DNA from: Clostridia bacterium
Lineage (GTDB): Bacteria > Bacillota > Clostridia > Christensenellales > CAG-138
Reading direction: 5' to 3'
DNA length: 41,750 bases
Assembly: GCA_017525875.1 (NCBI GenBank)
Contig: JAFXSG010000024.1
Location: 1 to 41,750 of the forward strand
This document shows positions 1-7,530 of this stretch, piece by piece. Position 1 is the stretch's first letter, and each line of letters begins with the position of its first letter. Made by a program: the position numbers and the translations under genes. The notes beneath the pieces were generated by a model that was not told the DNA's origin, ran no database searches, and saw only the letters and a list, made by a program, of their open reading frames with translations.

Positions 1-281
1 AAATGGAACACGTCAAACGCTACCTGTTCGCCCGCTCCGGCGAAATTGTAGACGGTCTGCAGGAACACCTTGTCGCCGTCCTCGAAAGCGCGGATGTTGT
101 TGACCGTCGTCTTTACAGGCGCCTGCTGAAGCCCCGCGACCGCCGCCACGAATGCGTCGGCACCGGTGCCGAAAGCGAGGTTGTGCTGCTTGTACTCGGG
201 GGCGAGCAGAGACTTCGCCAGATCCAGATCACCGGATACGAATGTGCCGATCAGAGCCAGAGCTTTTTCTTTGTTTGTCAT
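1..281 (-). CDS. SnoaL/NTF2-like fold protein, C-terminus beyond left edge
   Basis: Reading leftwards from ATG at 281, the first 93 codons are open to the window edge. The protein begins MTNKEKALALIGTFVSGDLD and continues with a stretch typical of SnoaL-like (NTF2-fold) proteins: an N-terminal helix, a conserved Y-K-Q-H-N segment and a strand reading KVFLQTVYNF. Family members are small cone-shaped proteins, some with aldol-type or isomerase activity, but no specific substrate can be named. The start has a GGAGGT ribosome site 10 bases upstream. A near-consensus promoter with two operator-like repeats lies directly upstream, so the gene is probably monocistronic or first in an operon and controlled by a repressor that is not in the window. 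Confidence 0.75.
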   Translation of the reverse strand, partial: MTNKEKALALIGTFVSGDLDLAKSLLAPEYKQHNLAFGTGADAFVAAVAGLQQAPVKTTVNNIRAFEDGDKVFLQTVYNFAGAGEQVAFDVFH

Positions 282-306
282 AGTAGGATACCTCCGAAAA
301 TTATTC

Positions 307-376
307 GATGTAACCTCCGTGGTTTCATCTTGACCACAGTATAGCACGCCGAAGATGTAATGTCAATAGTTACATC
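307..376. promoter_or_regulatory. Pair of 23-bp inverted-repeat operators around the promoter
   Basis: Two inverted repeats of equal total length flank the promoter. One (354-376) has arms GATGTAA and TTACATC with a 9-base centre and overlaps the -35 box. The other (307-329) has arms GATGTAACC and GGTTTCATC (one mismatch) and lies just after the predicted start of transcription. The shared outer arm GATGWAA/TTACATC suggests one dimeric repressor binding at both sites. The regulator is unknown. Confidence 0.6.
338..366 (-). promoter_or_regulatory. Sigma-A promoter of the SnoaL-like gene
   Basis: On the minus strand TTGACA (366-361) is followed after exactly 17 bases by TATACT (343-338). The transcript would start near 331 and run into the ribosome site and ATG at 281. 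Confidence 0.85.
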
Positions 377-603
377 AAAAATATTTTCGGAATTTTTTGT
401 GTCATGACTATATAATTAAGAATGCCTCCGAGAAATATGAATTTGGAAAGCAGAATGGTTCAATGAGTTATAATCAAAATGTGTGAAATCGGGTTCCGGA
501 CAACGATTTTGAAGAGCTGAAATGGACGAAAATAGAACGGATTTTATGAGGATGTCGCGGTTTTTTGAACAAGAGTGTGTGATATATAATCCGCTAAAAC
601 AGA

Positions 604-639
604 CAAAACGAACCCCGAAAAACTCAATGTTTTTCGGGG
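604..639 (-). terminator. Rho-independent terminator after the outer tRNA scar
   Basis: A 10-bp perfect stem CCCCGAAAAA (613-622) / TTTTTCGGGG (630-639) is followed on the minus strand by TTCGTTTTG. It sits immediately 3' of the 20-base tRNA-Arg remnant at 645-664, as expected for the original tRNA terminator. Confidence 0.7.
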
Positions 640-644
640 ATTTC

Positions 645-664
645 TGGCACACTTGCCGGGATTC
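645..664 (-). pseudogene. 20-base remnant of a tRNA-Arg 3' end
   Basis: The plus-strand string TGGCACACTTGCCGGGATTC equals the last 20 bases (CCA end, discriminator, acceptor strand, start of the T arm) of the tRNA-Arg gene family seen at 831-876 and 16639-16715. The match stops inside the T loop. It is followed on the minus strand by its own terminator. It is probably a scar of an earlier integration or rearrangement at the same tRNA locus. Confidence 0.6.
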
Positions 665-795
665 CTTTTGCAAAAGATGCGTCTCGTGCTCACTCCATTG
701 CGCACTCGCGCCTTTTGACAAAAGCCGGCCTTGCGCCGTCTGGTTCGTCCACAGGACGGACGGCCCAAGGCTTCGAATCCCTTTGAATTATCAGG

Positions 796-834
796 CCGCA
801 ACAAAAGCCCTGCGACGCAGGGCTTTTGTTGCGG
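796..834 (-). terminator. Strong hairpin terminator after the displaced tRNA 3' half
   Basis: A near-perfect 39-base hairpin: CCGCAACAAAAGCCCTGCG pairs with the mirror sequence ending at 834. Within it, AAAAGCCCTGC/GCAGGGCTTTT gives a T-rich 3' arm on the minus strand. It directly follows the tRNA-Arg 3' half at 831-876. Confidence 0.75.
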
Positions 835-876
835 CACACTTGCCGGGATTCGAACCCGGGACCTTCCGCTTAGGAG
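831..876 (-). pseudogene. Displaced 3' half of tRNA-Arg(CCT), left attachment site (attL)
   Basis: From the 3' acceptor strand to the anticodon loop (ending TAGGAG at 871-876 on the plus strand) this matches the full tRNA-Arg at 16639-16715. It then stops abruptly and is followed by unrelated sequence starting CACTGAAAAATG. The T stem is CCGGG/CCCGG here but TCGGG/CCCGA in the complete copy, a compensated change, so this half comes from a different, once functional gene. The 3' end reads GCC then G instead of an encoded CCA. It is best explained as the native 3' half displaced by integration in the anticodon loop. Confidence 0.8.
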
Positions 877-884
877 CACTGAAA

Positions 885-1145
885 AATGCGTTCCAATGCA
901 ATGTGGATTAGATGAAATCGTCTCAAAAAACCTAAGAAACGTATTGCTTTTTTAGGGATCGGTTTCCAATCGAAGGAGAAAACGTTAAGTTCATATCAAT
1001 ATTTCCCAAAAATTTGTGTAGTAAAATTGTAGTAATCTCCCCTTGGTGAACGGAATGCCATGTTTTCCAATGCCGTCGACAGAGTTGGTTAAAAAGCTAA
1101 TACTGTACTCGATTTTTTGCACACATACATCGTTCCAATGCCGTC
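885..1145 (+). repeat. Left cluster of TTCCAATGC arm-type repeats
   Basis: Copies: 891-899 (inside AATGCGTTCCAATGCA, 885-900), 1065-1078 (TTCCAATGCCGTCG) and 1133-1145 (TTCCAATGCCGTC), with a weaker TTCCAATCG at 964-972. They match the cluster at the right end (16470-16737) and probably bind the tyrosine recombinase. No gene is seen between 877 and 1297. Confidence 0.65.
1017..1035 (+). repeat. Left copy of 19-bp direct repeat
   Basis: TGTAGTAAAATTGTAGTAA, itself two GTAGTAA units, recurs exactly at 16438-16456, near the other end of the element. Confidence 0.8.
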
Positions 1146-1297
1146 AAAACCGCCTGTATTTGAACGAAAAATTAGAACCAACGTCGAATTTTCCATGTTG
1201 CATATAGCTTTTTAGCGAACCGGCGAGGTCGTTTCAATGTTATGAAAAGAAGAAACGTATGACTATCCTACCGTGCAGTCTTTCTTTTCCGGCATTC

Positions 1298-2005
1298 TTA
1301 ATCCAGTATCCTGCCGTCCCGTGAGATCGTAACGACCTGCCAGGGGATGAACTTGCCGCTTGCTTTAAGTGCGGCTTCCGCCGCCCTCTGCAGGCCTCCG
1401 CAGCAGGGGACCTCCATGCGGACGATGGTGACGCTCTTTATATCGTTGTCGCGGATGATCGCCGTGAGCTTCTCGCTGTAATCCACCGCGTCGAGCTTGG
1501 GGCAGCCAATCAAGGTAACCTTACCCTTCATGAACTCCTCGTGCAAATTGGCGTATGCGTACGCCGTGCAGTCGGCGGCAATCAAGAGTTTCGCGCCTTC
1601 AAAGAAGGGAGCCTGCGTCGGGACCAGTTTTATCTGGCAGGGCCACTGACCGAGGCGGGAAATGGGTTTACCGGTCATGACAGGCGCTTCTTCGGCATTC
1701 TGCTCAAACTGCATCAGCCTCGAGCCGGGGCAGCCGCCGTGTGCGTGTTTCATCTCTTCCATCTTTTTTCCCTCCTTTGCCGCTTTCACTGCGGCTTCGT
1801 CATATTCAGGAGCCTCGCGTTCCTCAAATGTTATTGCTCCCGTGGGGCAGTTCGGCAGGCAGTCGCCGAAGCCGTCGCAGAAGTTCTCGCGCACGAGCTT
1901 CGCCTTGCCGTCCTCCATCTCTATGGCGCCCTCGTGGCACGCCTCAGCGCAGAGGCCGCAGCCATTGCATTTTTCTTCGTCGATATGGATTATCTTGCGG
2001 ATCAT
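1298..2005 (-). CDS. Hcp-associated 4Fe-4S ferredoxin-domain protein
   Basis: 235 aa. The N-terminal 60 residues form a two-cluster ferredoxin module: C13-x2-C16-x2-C19-x3-C23 and a second set C43, C49, C53-P in the pattern CDGFGDCLPNCP. The remaining 170 residues hold a conserved C-terminal domain with a CCGG motif (EVPCCGGLQRA) and further cysteines (ADCTAYA, LIGCPKL). Proteins of this layout often sit next to hcp in anaerobes and are presumed to deliver electrons to the hybrid-cluster protein. It starts at ATG 2005 with GGAGG upstream and follows hcp by 15 bases, so the two are co-transcribed. The redox partner role is inferred from position. Confidence 0.85.
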   Translation of the reverse strand: MIRKIIHIDEEKCNGCGLCAEACHEGAIEMEDGKAKLVRENFCDGFGDCLPNCPTGAITFEEREAPEYDEAAVKAAKEGKKMEEMKHAHGGCPGSRLMQFEQNAEEAPVMTGKPISRLGQWPCQIKLVPTQAPFFEGAKLLIAADCTAYAYANLHEEFMKGKVTLIGCPKLDAVDYSEKLTAIIRDNDIKSVTIVRMEVPCCGGLQRAAEAALKASGKFIPWQVVTISRDGRILD

Positions 2006-2020
2006 AGCCGGTTCCTCCGA

Positions 2021-3619
2021 TCAATCAAGCAGCTTTTTCAGATCCTCCTCAGGAGTACCGGTAGGAGCGATGCTGAATGTGTCAACGAGTATCTTAAGTA
2101 CGTTAGGAGAAACGAACGCAGGAAGCGTCGGCCCCAAAAGGATGTTCCTGATGCCGAGGTGAAGGAGCGTCAGCAGCACGCATACTGCCTTCTGCTCATA
2201 CCATGAGAGCACGATGGAGAGGGGCAGATCGTTCACGCCGCATTTGAACGCTTCGGAAAGCGCCACGGCAACACGGATCGCGCTATAAGCGTCGTTACAC
2301 TGGCCCATGTCCATGATTCGGGGCAGCCCTGCGACCGTGCCAAGATCGAGATCGTTGAAACGGTATTTACCGCAGGCGAGGGTCAAAACGACGCTGTCCT
2401 TCGGTGTGTTCTTCACGAACTCGGTGTAGTAATTTCGGCCTGGCCTTGCGCCGTCGCAGCCGCCGACGAGGAAGAAGTGCGTGATCTCGCCGCTCTTGAC
2501 TGCCTCGACCACCTTATCCGCAACGCCGAGCACCGTGCCGTGCGCGAAGCCGGTCACGACCTTTTCTCCGCCGTTGACGCCGGTGAAATGCTTATCCTCT
2601 TCGTAGCCGCCAAGCTCCAGCGCCTTTTCGATGACGGGAGTGAAATCCTTGTCCTCACCGATGTGGACGAGGCCCGGGAATGAGACGACCTCAGTCGTGA
2701 ACACGCGGTCCATATAGCTCGCCTTGGGCGGCATCAGGCAGTTGGTGGTGAAGAGCACCGGCGCGGGTATCGCGTCAAACTCCTTCTGCTGATTCTGCCA
2801 TGCCGTGCCGAAATTGCCCTTCAAATGCTTGTACTTTTTAAGCTCCGGATAGCCGTGCGCGGGAAGCATCTCGCCATGGGTGTAGATATTTATTCCCTTG
2901 CCCTCGGTCTGCTCGAGGAGCTTCTTGAGGTCGTAAAGATCGTGGCCGGTGATGACGATGAACGGCCCCTTTTCGACGGTAAGGCTTACCTCAGTGGGAA
3001 CGGGATCGCCGAAGGAAACGGTGTTCGCCTTGTCTAAAAGAGCCATGCACTTTAAGTTCACCTCGCCGACCTCGAGTACGATAGGAAGAAGGGTTTCGGC
3101 CGTCCATCCGTCGGAGCCGATCGCGCCGAGCGCCTTATAGAAGAACTTATTGACCTCGTTATCATGATAGCCGAGCACCGCCGCGTGATAGGCGTAGGCA
3201 GCCATGCCGCGAATGCCGAAGAGAATGAGGGACTTCAATGAACGGATATCCTCGTTGTCCGTCCAGAGTTTTTCCATATCATAGCCGTCCGTCCTGCCGC
3301 AGTGTGAAACGCAGAGCGCACAGTTGGGGACGAGACGGTTCTTCTCGTTTCTGACCCTCTCGATAAGCGCCATAATGGTCTCGTCGTTGAAATTGACGTT
3401 GGTGATGGTGGTAAAGAGCCCCTCGATGACGAGCGCATCGGTCGCCTCGTTCACATTGGTGTTCTCATACGCCGCCTTGGCAAGGCCTATGAGCTCGCCG
3501 GTGAGGCGATCCTGCAGCTTCGCGGTGTCCGCCTTCTTGCCGCAGACGCCAGCCATACCCATACAGCCTTTCCCACCCGCGGTCTGTTCGCACTGGTAGC
3601 AAAACATCTTGGTATCCAT
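2021..3619 (-). CDS. hcp: Hybrid-cluster protein (hydroxylamine / NO reductase)
   Basis: 532 aa, the usual length for Hcp. The N-terminal proximal cluster ligands are C7-x2-C10-x8-C19-x6-C26 (CYQCEQTAGGKGC), as in forms from strict anaerobes. Further on are the hybrid-cluster motifs HGEMLPAHGYP, FTTNCLMPP, GGCDGARPGRNYY and LACGKYRF. Hcp proteins reduce NO to N2O and also hydroxylamine, and act in nitrosative stress defence in the cytoplasm. An in-frame upstream start exists at 3676, but ATG 3619 has the GGAGA site and gives the normal N-terminus MDTKMFCYQC. It lies between a small TIGR04076-like gene and the ferredoxin gene, probably as one operon controlled by the divergent Crp/Fnr regulator. 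Confidence 0.96.
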   Translation of the reverse strand: MDTKMFCYQCEQTAGGKGCMGMAGVCGKKADTAKLQDRLTGELIGLAKAAYENTNVNEATDALVIEGLFTTITNVNFNDETIMALIERVRNEKNRLVPNCALCVSHCGRTDGYDMEKLWTDNEDIRSLKSLILFGIRGMAAYAYHAAVLGYHDNEVNKFFYKALGAIGSDGWTAETLLPIVLEVGEVNLKCMALLDKANTVSFGDPVPTEVSLTVEKGPFIVITGHDLYDLKKLLEQTEGKGINIYTHGEMLPAHGYPELKKYKHLKGNFGTAWQNQQKEFDAIPAPVLFTTNCLMPPKASYMDRVFTTEVVSFPGLVHIGEDKDFTPVIEKALELGGYEEDKHFTGVNGGEKVVTGFAHGTVLGVADKVVEAVKSGEITHFFLVGGCDGARPGRNYYTEFVKNTPKDSVVLTLACGKYRFNDLDLGTVAGLPRIMDMGQCNDAYSAIRVAVALSEAFKCGVNDLPLSIVLSWYEQKAVCVLLTLLHLGIRNILLGPTLPAFVSPNVLKILVDTFSIAPTGTPEEDLKKLLD

Positions 3620-3641
3620 TTTTTCGTTCTCCTTTTCGGTT

Positions 3642-3896
3642 TTATTCTTTTTCGATTCTGAAAACGTTGATAACATCGCTGTCGGGGCAGCAGAAGCGAA
3701 CCTCTCCGTTTTTTGCCCTGGGAGGCTCGCCGCCGTAGCGCAGAATGTCCACGTATGGGAACGCTACGTGGCATGCCATGGGGCAGAGCTTTCCGCGCTC
3801 GGTGTCGAAATCAAAGCTGTCGCCCACCTTATGCCCGCGGTGGCAGGCGTATTCGCCGCGCCTCTCCACGAGGGTGATCCTGATCTTCGGTCTCAT
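3642..3896 (-). CDS. Small cysteine-rich TIGR04076-like protein
   Basis: 84 aa starting MRPKIRITLVERRGEYACHR. Conserved features are GHKVGDSFDF, an LCPMACHVAFPY core and RFCCPDSD near the C-terminus, resembling the TIGR04076 family of small anaerobe proteins of unknown function. Its cysteines and histidines could bind metal. A longer in-frame ORF exists (to 4166), but it would overlap the divergent promoter and the regulator gene. ATG 3896 is the only start matching the family N-terminus. It is the first gene of the hcp operon, 22 bases upstream of hcp. Confidence 0.75.
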   Translation of the reverse strand: MRPKIRITLVERRGEYACHRGHKVGDSFDFDTERGKLCPMACHVAFPYVDILRYGGEPPRAKNGEVRFCCPDSDVINVFRIEKE

Positions 3897-3911
3897 ATTC
3901 CGCCGCCTTTC

Positions 3912-3940
3912 TTGACTTTCTGAGCGTATTATAGTATCAT
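3912..3940 (+). promoter_or_regulatory. Promoter of the Crp/Fnr-family regulator
   Basis: TTGACT (3912-3917), 17-base spacer, TATCAT (3935-3940). It overlaps the divergent hcp -10. The GTTG-N6-CAAC box at 3956-3969 would lie just downstream of its transcription start, which would fit autorepression. Confidence 0.6.
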
Positions 3941-3969
3941 TCAACCGGGAAGTATGTTGTATTTCCAAC
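3928..3969 (-). promoter_or_regulatory. Activator-type hcp promoter with a candidate Crp/Fnr box
   Basis: On the minus strand TATAAT (3933-3928) has no recognisable -35 box. A 14-bp inverted repeat, GTTG-N6-CAAC (3956-3969), is centred about 41.5 bases upstream of the start of transcription predicted from this -10. That is the classic spacing for class II activation by Crp/Fnr proteins. The operator identity is inferred. Confidence 0.55.
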
Positions 3970-3983
3970 GAAACGGGGTTTTT

Positions 3984-4637
3984 ATGAAAAAATATTTGAG
4001 CGTTTTGAAGGGAACAAAGCTCTTCGCGGGAGTTGACGAAGCCGAGATAGAGACGATGCTCGGGTGCTTGAACGCATCCCTTAGGCATTTTGATAAAGGC
4101 GAAACGTTGTACCTGCAGGGCGATCGCGTTGACCGCATTTCGGTGCTTGCCGAGGGCAGGCTGCACGTGCAGAGCGACGATTACTGGGGCAACCGAAGCA
4201 TCATAACCGCCGTATCTCCCGGCGAGATGTTCGGTCAGGCTTATCTTGCGGGCGAGACGATAATGAACGACGTCATAGCCGTAGAACCATCGGCTGTGAT
4301 CACGTTCGACGCGAACCGTGTGCTGACCACCTGCTCATCGGCGTGCAGATTCCATACCATGGTCGTGCAGAATCTTTTTCACGCGCTTTCCGAAAACAAT
4401 CTTCGCCTCGTCACCAAGCTCGGACATATGTCGAAGCGCACGACGAGGGAGAAGCTGATGGACTACCTCTCCGTCATGGCAAAGAAGGCGGGCGGTCCGA
4501 CCTTCACAATACCGTTCGACCGCCAGCAGCTTGCGGATTTCCTCTCCGTGGACAGAAGCGCTATGAGCACCGAGCTCGGCAAAATGCAAAAGGAAGGGCT
4601 CCTCGAGTATTCGAGGAGCCGGTTTAAGCTGCTCTGA
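3984..4637 (+). CDS. Crp/Fnr-family regulator, probably HcpR-like
   Basis: 217 aa. Residues about 10-130 form a cyclic-nucleotide-binding-type sensor barrel (FDKGETLYLQGDRVDRISVL, VSPGEMFGQAYLAGE). The C-terminal 75 residues form a winged helix with recognition helix region RQQLADFLSVDRSAMSTELG. There is no N-terminal Fnr-type cysteine cluster. Divergent placement next to hcp is the standard arrangement for HcpR, the NO/nitrite-responsive activator of hcp in anaerobes. ATG 3984 was chosen over ATG 3954 because it has a GGGG site at the right distance and the earlier start would put coding sequence over the candidate operator. The specific name is inferred from context. Confidence 0.85.
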   Translation: MKKYLSVLKGTKLFAGVDEAEIETMLGCLNASLRHFDKGETLYLQGDRVDRISVLAEGRLHVQSDDYWGNRSIITAVSPGEMFGQAYLAGETIMNDVIAVEPSAVITFDANRVLTTCSSACRFHTMVVQNLFHALSENNLRLVTKLGHMSKRTTREKLMDYLSVMAKKAGGPTFTIPFDRQQLADFLSVDRSAMSTELGKMQKEGLLEYSRSRFKLL

Positions 4638-4653
4638 TACCGACTGAAAATGA

Positions 4654-5595
4654 TTATGCCTTATTGAACTTACCCTTGCCCTGTTTGCATCTAGGGCATT
4701 TCCAATCATCCGGCAGATCCTCAAAGGCGACGCCGTCATGCTCGGCGGGATCATAGACATAGCCGCAGATGGAGCAGACGTATTTGCCGGTTGCTTCCTT
4801 CTTGGAGAAATCCAGTTCAGGCCAAATCGTAGGTACGGGATTGTCCAGATCCATAACACGCTTGGCTTCGAGATTCTCATAGCCCTGCGGGGTGTGGGTG
4901 CCGCAGTAAACCGTCGGGTGATTCCGAACAAACTCACGCACACGGTCTAAGGTCTCCCGATCCGCAGCCAGATCGTCAAACACGACGGACAGCTTGTTTT
5001 CGTACAGGGCTTCGTCCACATATGTGATGTCACCATGGATCATGAAGAATAAGCCGTCATTCTCCACGACAACGATGCTGTTCCCGTTGGTGTGGCCTTT
5101 TGCCTTAATGAAGAAGATCCCATCCTGAATCTTCTGACATGCAGGGAAGTTATAATACGCACCATCCGTGAATTTCACAGGCACGAGATTGGGGATTCCC
5201 TGCAGCTCAGGCACACCTATTTCATCCTCGTTCACGAAGATCTGGGCATTGGGGAATGATTTCAGCTCTCCAGAGTGATCTCCGTGCTTGTGTGTTAGCA
5301 GGATCTTCGTCACCTGCTCCGGCTTATACCCAAGAGCCGCAAAAGCTTCCATATAGTTGCAGATGTCTTTTCCTGTATAGAGAACGCTGTTCTCATCCAC
5401 CACTTCTTCCGGAGTCCCTGCAGGAAGGCCGGTATCTACCAGGATCACTTCATCGCCAGTATCGATCAGGTAATTCTGCAGGCTGCCGCGATAGCGGACC
5501 TTGGGATCAAACTTATCCTGTCCTTCTTCTCCACCAAAGACGAAGGGCTGGGAATAGAATCCTTCTGTTCTGAATTTGACTGCTTTGATTTCCAT
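4654..5595 (-). CDS. MBL-fold hydrolase fused to C-terminal rubredoxin
   Basis: 313 aa. The metallo-beta-lactamase fold has its metal motif THKHGDHSG (H102, H104, D106, H107) and a later IHGD and CGTHTP. The last 43 residues are a complete rubredoxin with paired ligands C274/C277 (CSICGY) and C300/C303 (CPRC). The rubredoxin tail recalls flavo-diiron proteins, but the flavodoxin domain is absent and the MBL part looks closer to the hydrolase branch. A redox role in oxygen or peroxide handling is therefore inferred rather than shown. GGAGG lies before ATG 5595. It is the last gene of the OhrR-Bcp-EFR1-flavodoxin run. Confidence 0.88.
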   Translation of the reverse strand: MEIKAVKFRTEGFYSQPFVFGGEEGQDKFDPKVRYRGSLQNYLIDTGDEVILVDTGLPAGTPEEVVDENSVLYTGKDICNYMEAFAALGYKPEQVTKILLTHKHGDHSGELKSFPNAQIFVNEDEIGVPELQGIPNLVPVKFTDGAYYNFPACQKIQDGIFFIKAKGHTNGNSIVVVENDGLFFMIHGDITYVDEALYENKLSVVFDDLAADRETLDRVREFVRNHPTVYCGTHTPQGYENLEAKRVMDLDNPVPTIWPELDFSKKEATGKYVCSICGYVYDPAEHDGVAFEDLPDDWKCPRCKQGKGKFNKA

Positions 5596-5640
5596 AAAGC
5601 GCCTCCTTAAAGTAATGATTTAATGCAGGCATTTACCTGT

Positions 5641-6282
5641 TTAGTTCTTATTTGTCAGCGCAGCTCCCATTTCGCAGACCTTCTGACACTCCTGCGGGAA
5701 GACCGTCTCGTGGTGTATCCGCTTTGCCTCCGGGTCAAATATCGACCATTCCCAATCCAGCTTGGAAAAGTCCTTCAGCTGCAGGGTGTCTCCGCTGACG
5801 AATACCTCCGTTGGCCCGACAAATCTGTTCAGCGTCTGCTGATAATTCCTCAATAGCCCGCGGTACCCGTAGTCCGGAGCATTGCTTGTCATGATCAGCA
5901 GTACGGGCAGCACATTTTGGCTGCAGCACGGGTTCTCGGCGTTATAAGTCAGGTTCTGAAAGATCAGCCGCTCATACAGTGCCCGAAAGGATGCCGTCAT
6001 CTCGCCGAGATAATTCGGTGATCCGATGATCAGCCCATCTGCCTCCCGGATTGCGTCGAGCACCGGTGTAAGGCCATCCCTGCAAATGCAATGGCCTTTG
6101 TTCTTTTCTCTTTTGCACCCGAAGCAGGAAATACATCCCGTATACTTATCCAGCCGGAAAAGGTCAAACTTCTGAACCTCGGCTCCGGCAGATTCCGCGC
6201 CCTTGATGGCTTCCTCTATCAGCGTGTCCGTATTCCAGCCCTTGCGCGGACCTGCGTTGACGGCTATGATCCTTTTGCTCAT
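5641..6282 (-). CDS. Flavodoxin-family NAD(P)H-dependent FMN reductase-like protein
   Basis: 213 aa. It begins with the FMN-phosphate loop region IIAVNAGPRKGWNTDTLIEE. It has the cysteine segment CISCFGCKREKNKGHC typical of iron-sulfur flavoprotein-type members, and a GSPNYLGEMTASFRALYERL substrate/FMN segment. Such proteins are small cytoplasmic electron carriers or reductases. The GGAGGG site fits ATG 6282 (spacing 7) better than ATG 6288 (spacing 1). It lies 16 bases after the EFR1 gene in the same operon. Substrate unknown. Confidence 0.88.
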   Translation of the reverse strand: MSKRIIAVNAGPRKGWNTDTLIEEAIKGAESAGAEVQKFDLFRLDKYTGCISCFGCKREKNKGHCICRDGLTPVLDAIREADGLIIGSPNYLGEMTASFRALYERLIFQNLTYNAENPCCSQNVLPVLLIMTSNAPDYGYRGLLRNYQQTLNRFVGPTEVFVSGDTLQLKDFSKLDWEWSIFDPEAKRIHHETVFPQECQKVCEMGAALTNKN

Positions 6283-6298
6283 GGTCATTCCCTCCGTG

Positions 6299-7060
6299 TC
6301 ATTCGTTTGCTTCTATGATATCGCTCAAGCTGATATGCTCGTTGCGGAAGCGCACCGTGCTCCTTTCTTCACGCATGTGTATGGCATTTTGCGGGCAGTT
6401 GTGCAGGCAGGCGTAGCAGACCTCGCAGTGATCCGAAAATGTTACTCCGTTATCCGTAACAGTGATGTTATTCGCAGGGCAGACCTTTGCACAGACCCCG
6501 CATCGAATGCACTGATCGGTCACGATATAGCTCTGCGCCGTATCTCCGCGGAGTATCCGATTCGCCAGCATCTTCCGGAACATAGCCATTTTCGCCTTGA
6601 CTGCCGGTGTAATCTTAACAGGCACTTCTGCCCGGGCTTCAATATCGCGGATGATCCGATCGATCTGTCCCTCCACGTCCTTCTGCGGCAGTGTGTCGAT
6701 CTGCTTTTGCATCTCAAAACCGGGAAGGTAATTGTCCACCATCTGAACGGAGTTGATATAGGAAAGCTTCAAGCCCTTTTCATCACATATCTGCTTCACG
6801 TGGGCAAACGCTTCTCCGCAGGCCATTCCGTAGGTATAGAGGAAAAAGAAATAATCTGTTTTGATGTTGGCCTTTGCGAGAAAGTCCCGCACCATCATGG
6901 GCATCTCACCGGCATAGACCGGAGCGACAATACCAACAGCATCGTCGCTTATTTCGATCAGGTCCTGCCGCATCAGCTGCGGAATGGACAACAGGGTGCC
7001 GCCGATCCTTCCGGCAACATACAGGCAGTTGCCCGTTGCAGTAAAATAACAAATCGTCAT
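6299..7060 (-). CDS. EFR1-family ferredoxin with flavodoxin-like N-terminus
   Basis: 253 aa. The N-terminus MTICYFTATGNCLYVAGRI is a flavodoxin-type phosphate loop. The C-terminal third carries two 4Fe-4S motifs, CIRCGVCAKVCP and CEVCYACLHNCP. This is the architecture of EFR1 ferredoxins, frequent in Clostridia, of undefined physiological partner. Ribosome site GGGAG precedes ATG 7060, which lies 12 bases after the bcp stop. In this operon it could transfer electrons among the flavodoxin, rubredoxin and peroxiredoxin partners. Confidence 0.92.
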   Translation of the reverse strand: MTICYFTATGNCLYVAGRIGGTLLSIPQLMRQDLIEISDDAVGIVAPVYAGEMPMMVRDFLAKANIKTDYFFFLYTYGMACGEAFAHVKQICDEKGLKLSYINSVQMVDNYLPGFEMQKQIDTLPQKDVEGQIDRIIRDIEARAEVPVKITPAVKAKMAMFRKMLANRILRGDTAQSYIVTDQCIRCGVCAKVCPANNITVTDNGVTFSDHCEVCYACLHNCPQNAIHMREERSTVRFRNEHISLSDIIEANE

Positions 7061-7072
7061 GCCGCGTCTCCC

Positions 7073-7525
7073 TTAATCCAACAGTTCCAGCATCTGTTCG
7101 GCGTTATCCTTCGGCTTTACACCGCCGATCGCCTGTAATATCACTCCATCTTCATCGATCAGGTAGGTTGACCGGATCAGGCTCTTAGTGGGTTTTCCGT
7201 CCTTTCCGGGCTCCAGAACATCATAGGCCGCAATGACTTCCAATGTTTCATCCGCCAGCAGCGGGAAGGGGAGCCCATGCTTTTCTTCAAACTTTTTATG
7301 GGATCCAACGCTGTCCTTGCTCACGCCGAGTACGACTGCGCCCTTCTCCTGTATCTGCGGATAACGGTCGCGGAAATTGCATGCCTGCGCTGTGCAGCCT
7401 CCGGTCATATCCTTCGGGTAGAAGTACAGAATGACCTTCCGACCCTTATAATCCGATAGATTGTGAATCGTCCCATTTTGATCGGGAAGAGAAAACTCCG
7501 GCGCCTTTGTGCCGATATCCAGCAT
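7073..7525 (-). CDS. bcp: Bcp-type thiol peroxidase (peroxiredoxin)
   Basis: 150 aa, full length. The peroxidatic site is in YPKDMTGGCTAQACNFRD, with peroxidatic C44 and, five residues on, resolving C49, the atypical 2-Cys arrangement of Bcp/PrxQ. C-terminal motifs RSTYLIDEDGVI and GGVKPKDNAEQM agree. It reduces peroxides and organic hydroperoxides using thioredoxin. Where most relatives have TPGC, this protein has TGGC. A GGAGG site precedes ATG 7525. It follows the OhrR-type regulator by 5 bases, so it is probably repressed by it. Confidence 0.94.
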   Translation of the reverse strand: MLDIGTKAPEFSLPDQNGTIHNLSDYKGRKVILYFYPKDMTGGCTAQACNFRDRYPQIQEKGAVVLGVSKDSVGSHKKFEEKHGLPFPLLADETLEVIAAYDVLEPGKDGKPTKSLIRSTYLIDEDGVILQAIGGVKPKDNAEQMLELLD

Positions 7526-7530
7526 ATTGC

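Larger units (their letters stand above)
377..830. other. Gene-poor stretch between SnoaL gene and left att scar
   Basis: No convincing coding region. Short reading frames here have no ribosome site, and those over 645-870 run through the tRNA remnants. It contains the 645-664 tRNA remnant, two terminators (604-639, 796-834), and a GCCGT/ACGGC-based hairpin near 737-768. The segment 665-795 lies between two tRNA 3' fragments and may be a remnant of an older insertion. Confidence 0.5.

Noticed and set aside
737-768. GCCGT/ACGGC hairpin as a terminator or att core
   Set aside because: No T run follows and it has no match at the right end of the element.
416-955. Several reading frames on both strands between the SnoaL gene and the tRNA scar
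   Set aside because: No ribosome sites or recognisable products, and the frames over 645-870 run through tRNA remnants and terminator hairpins. They are chance frames.
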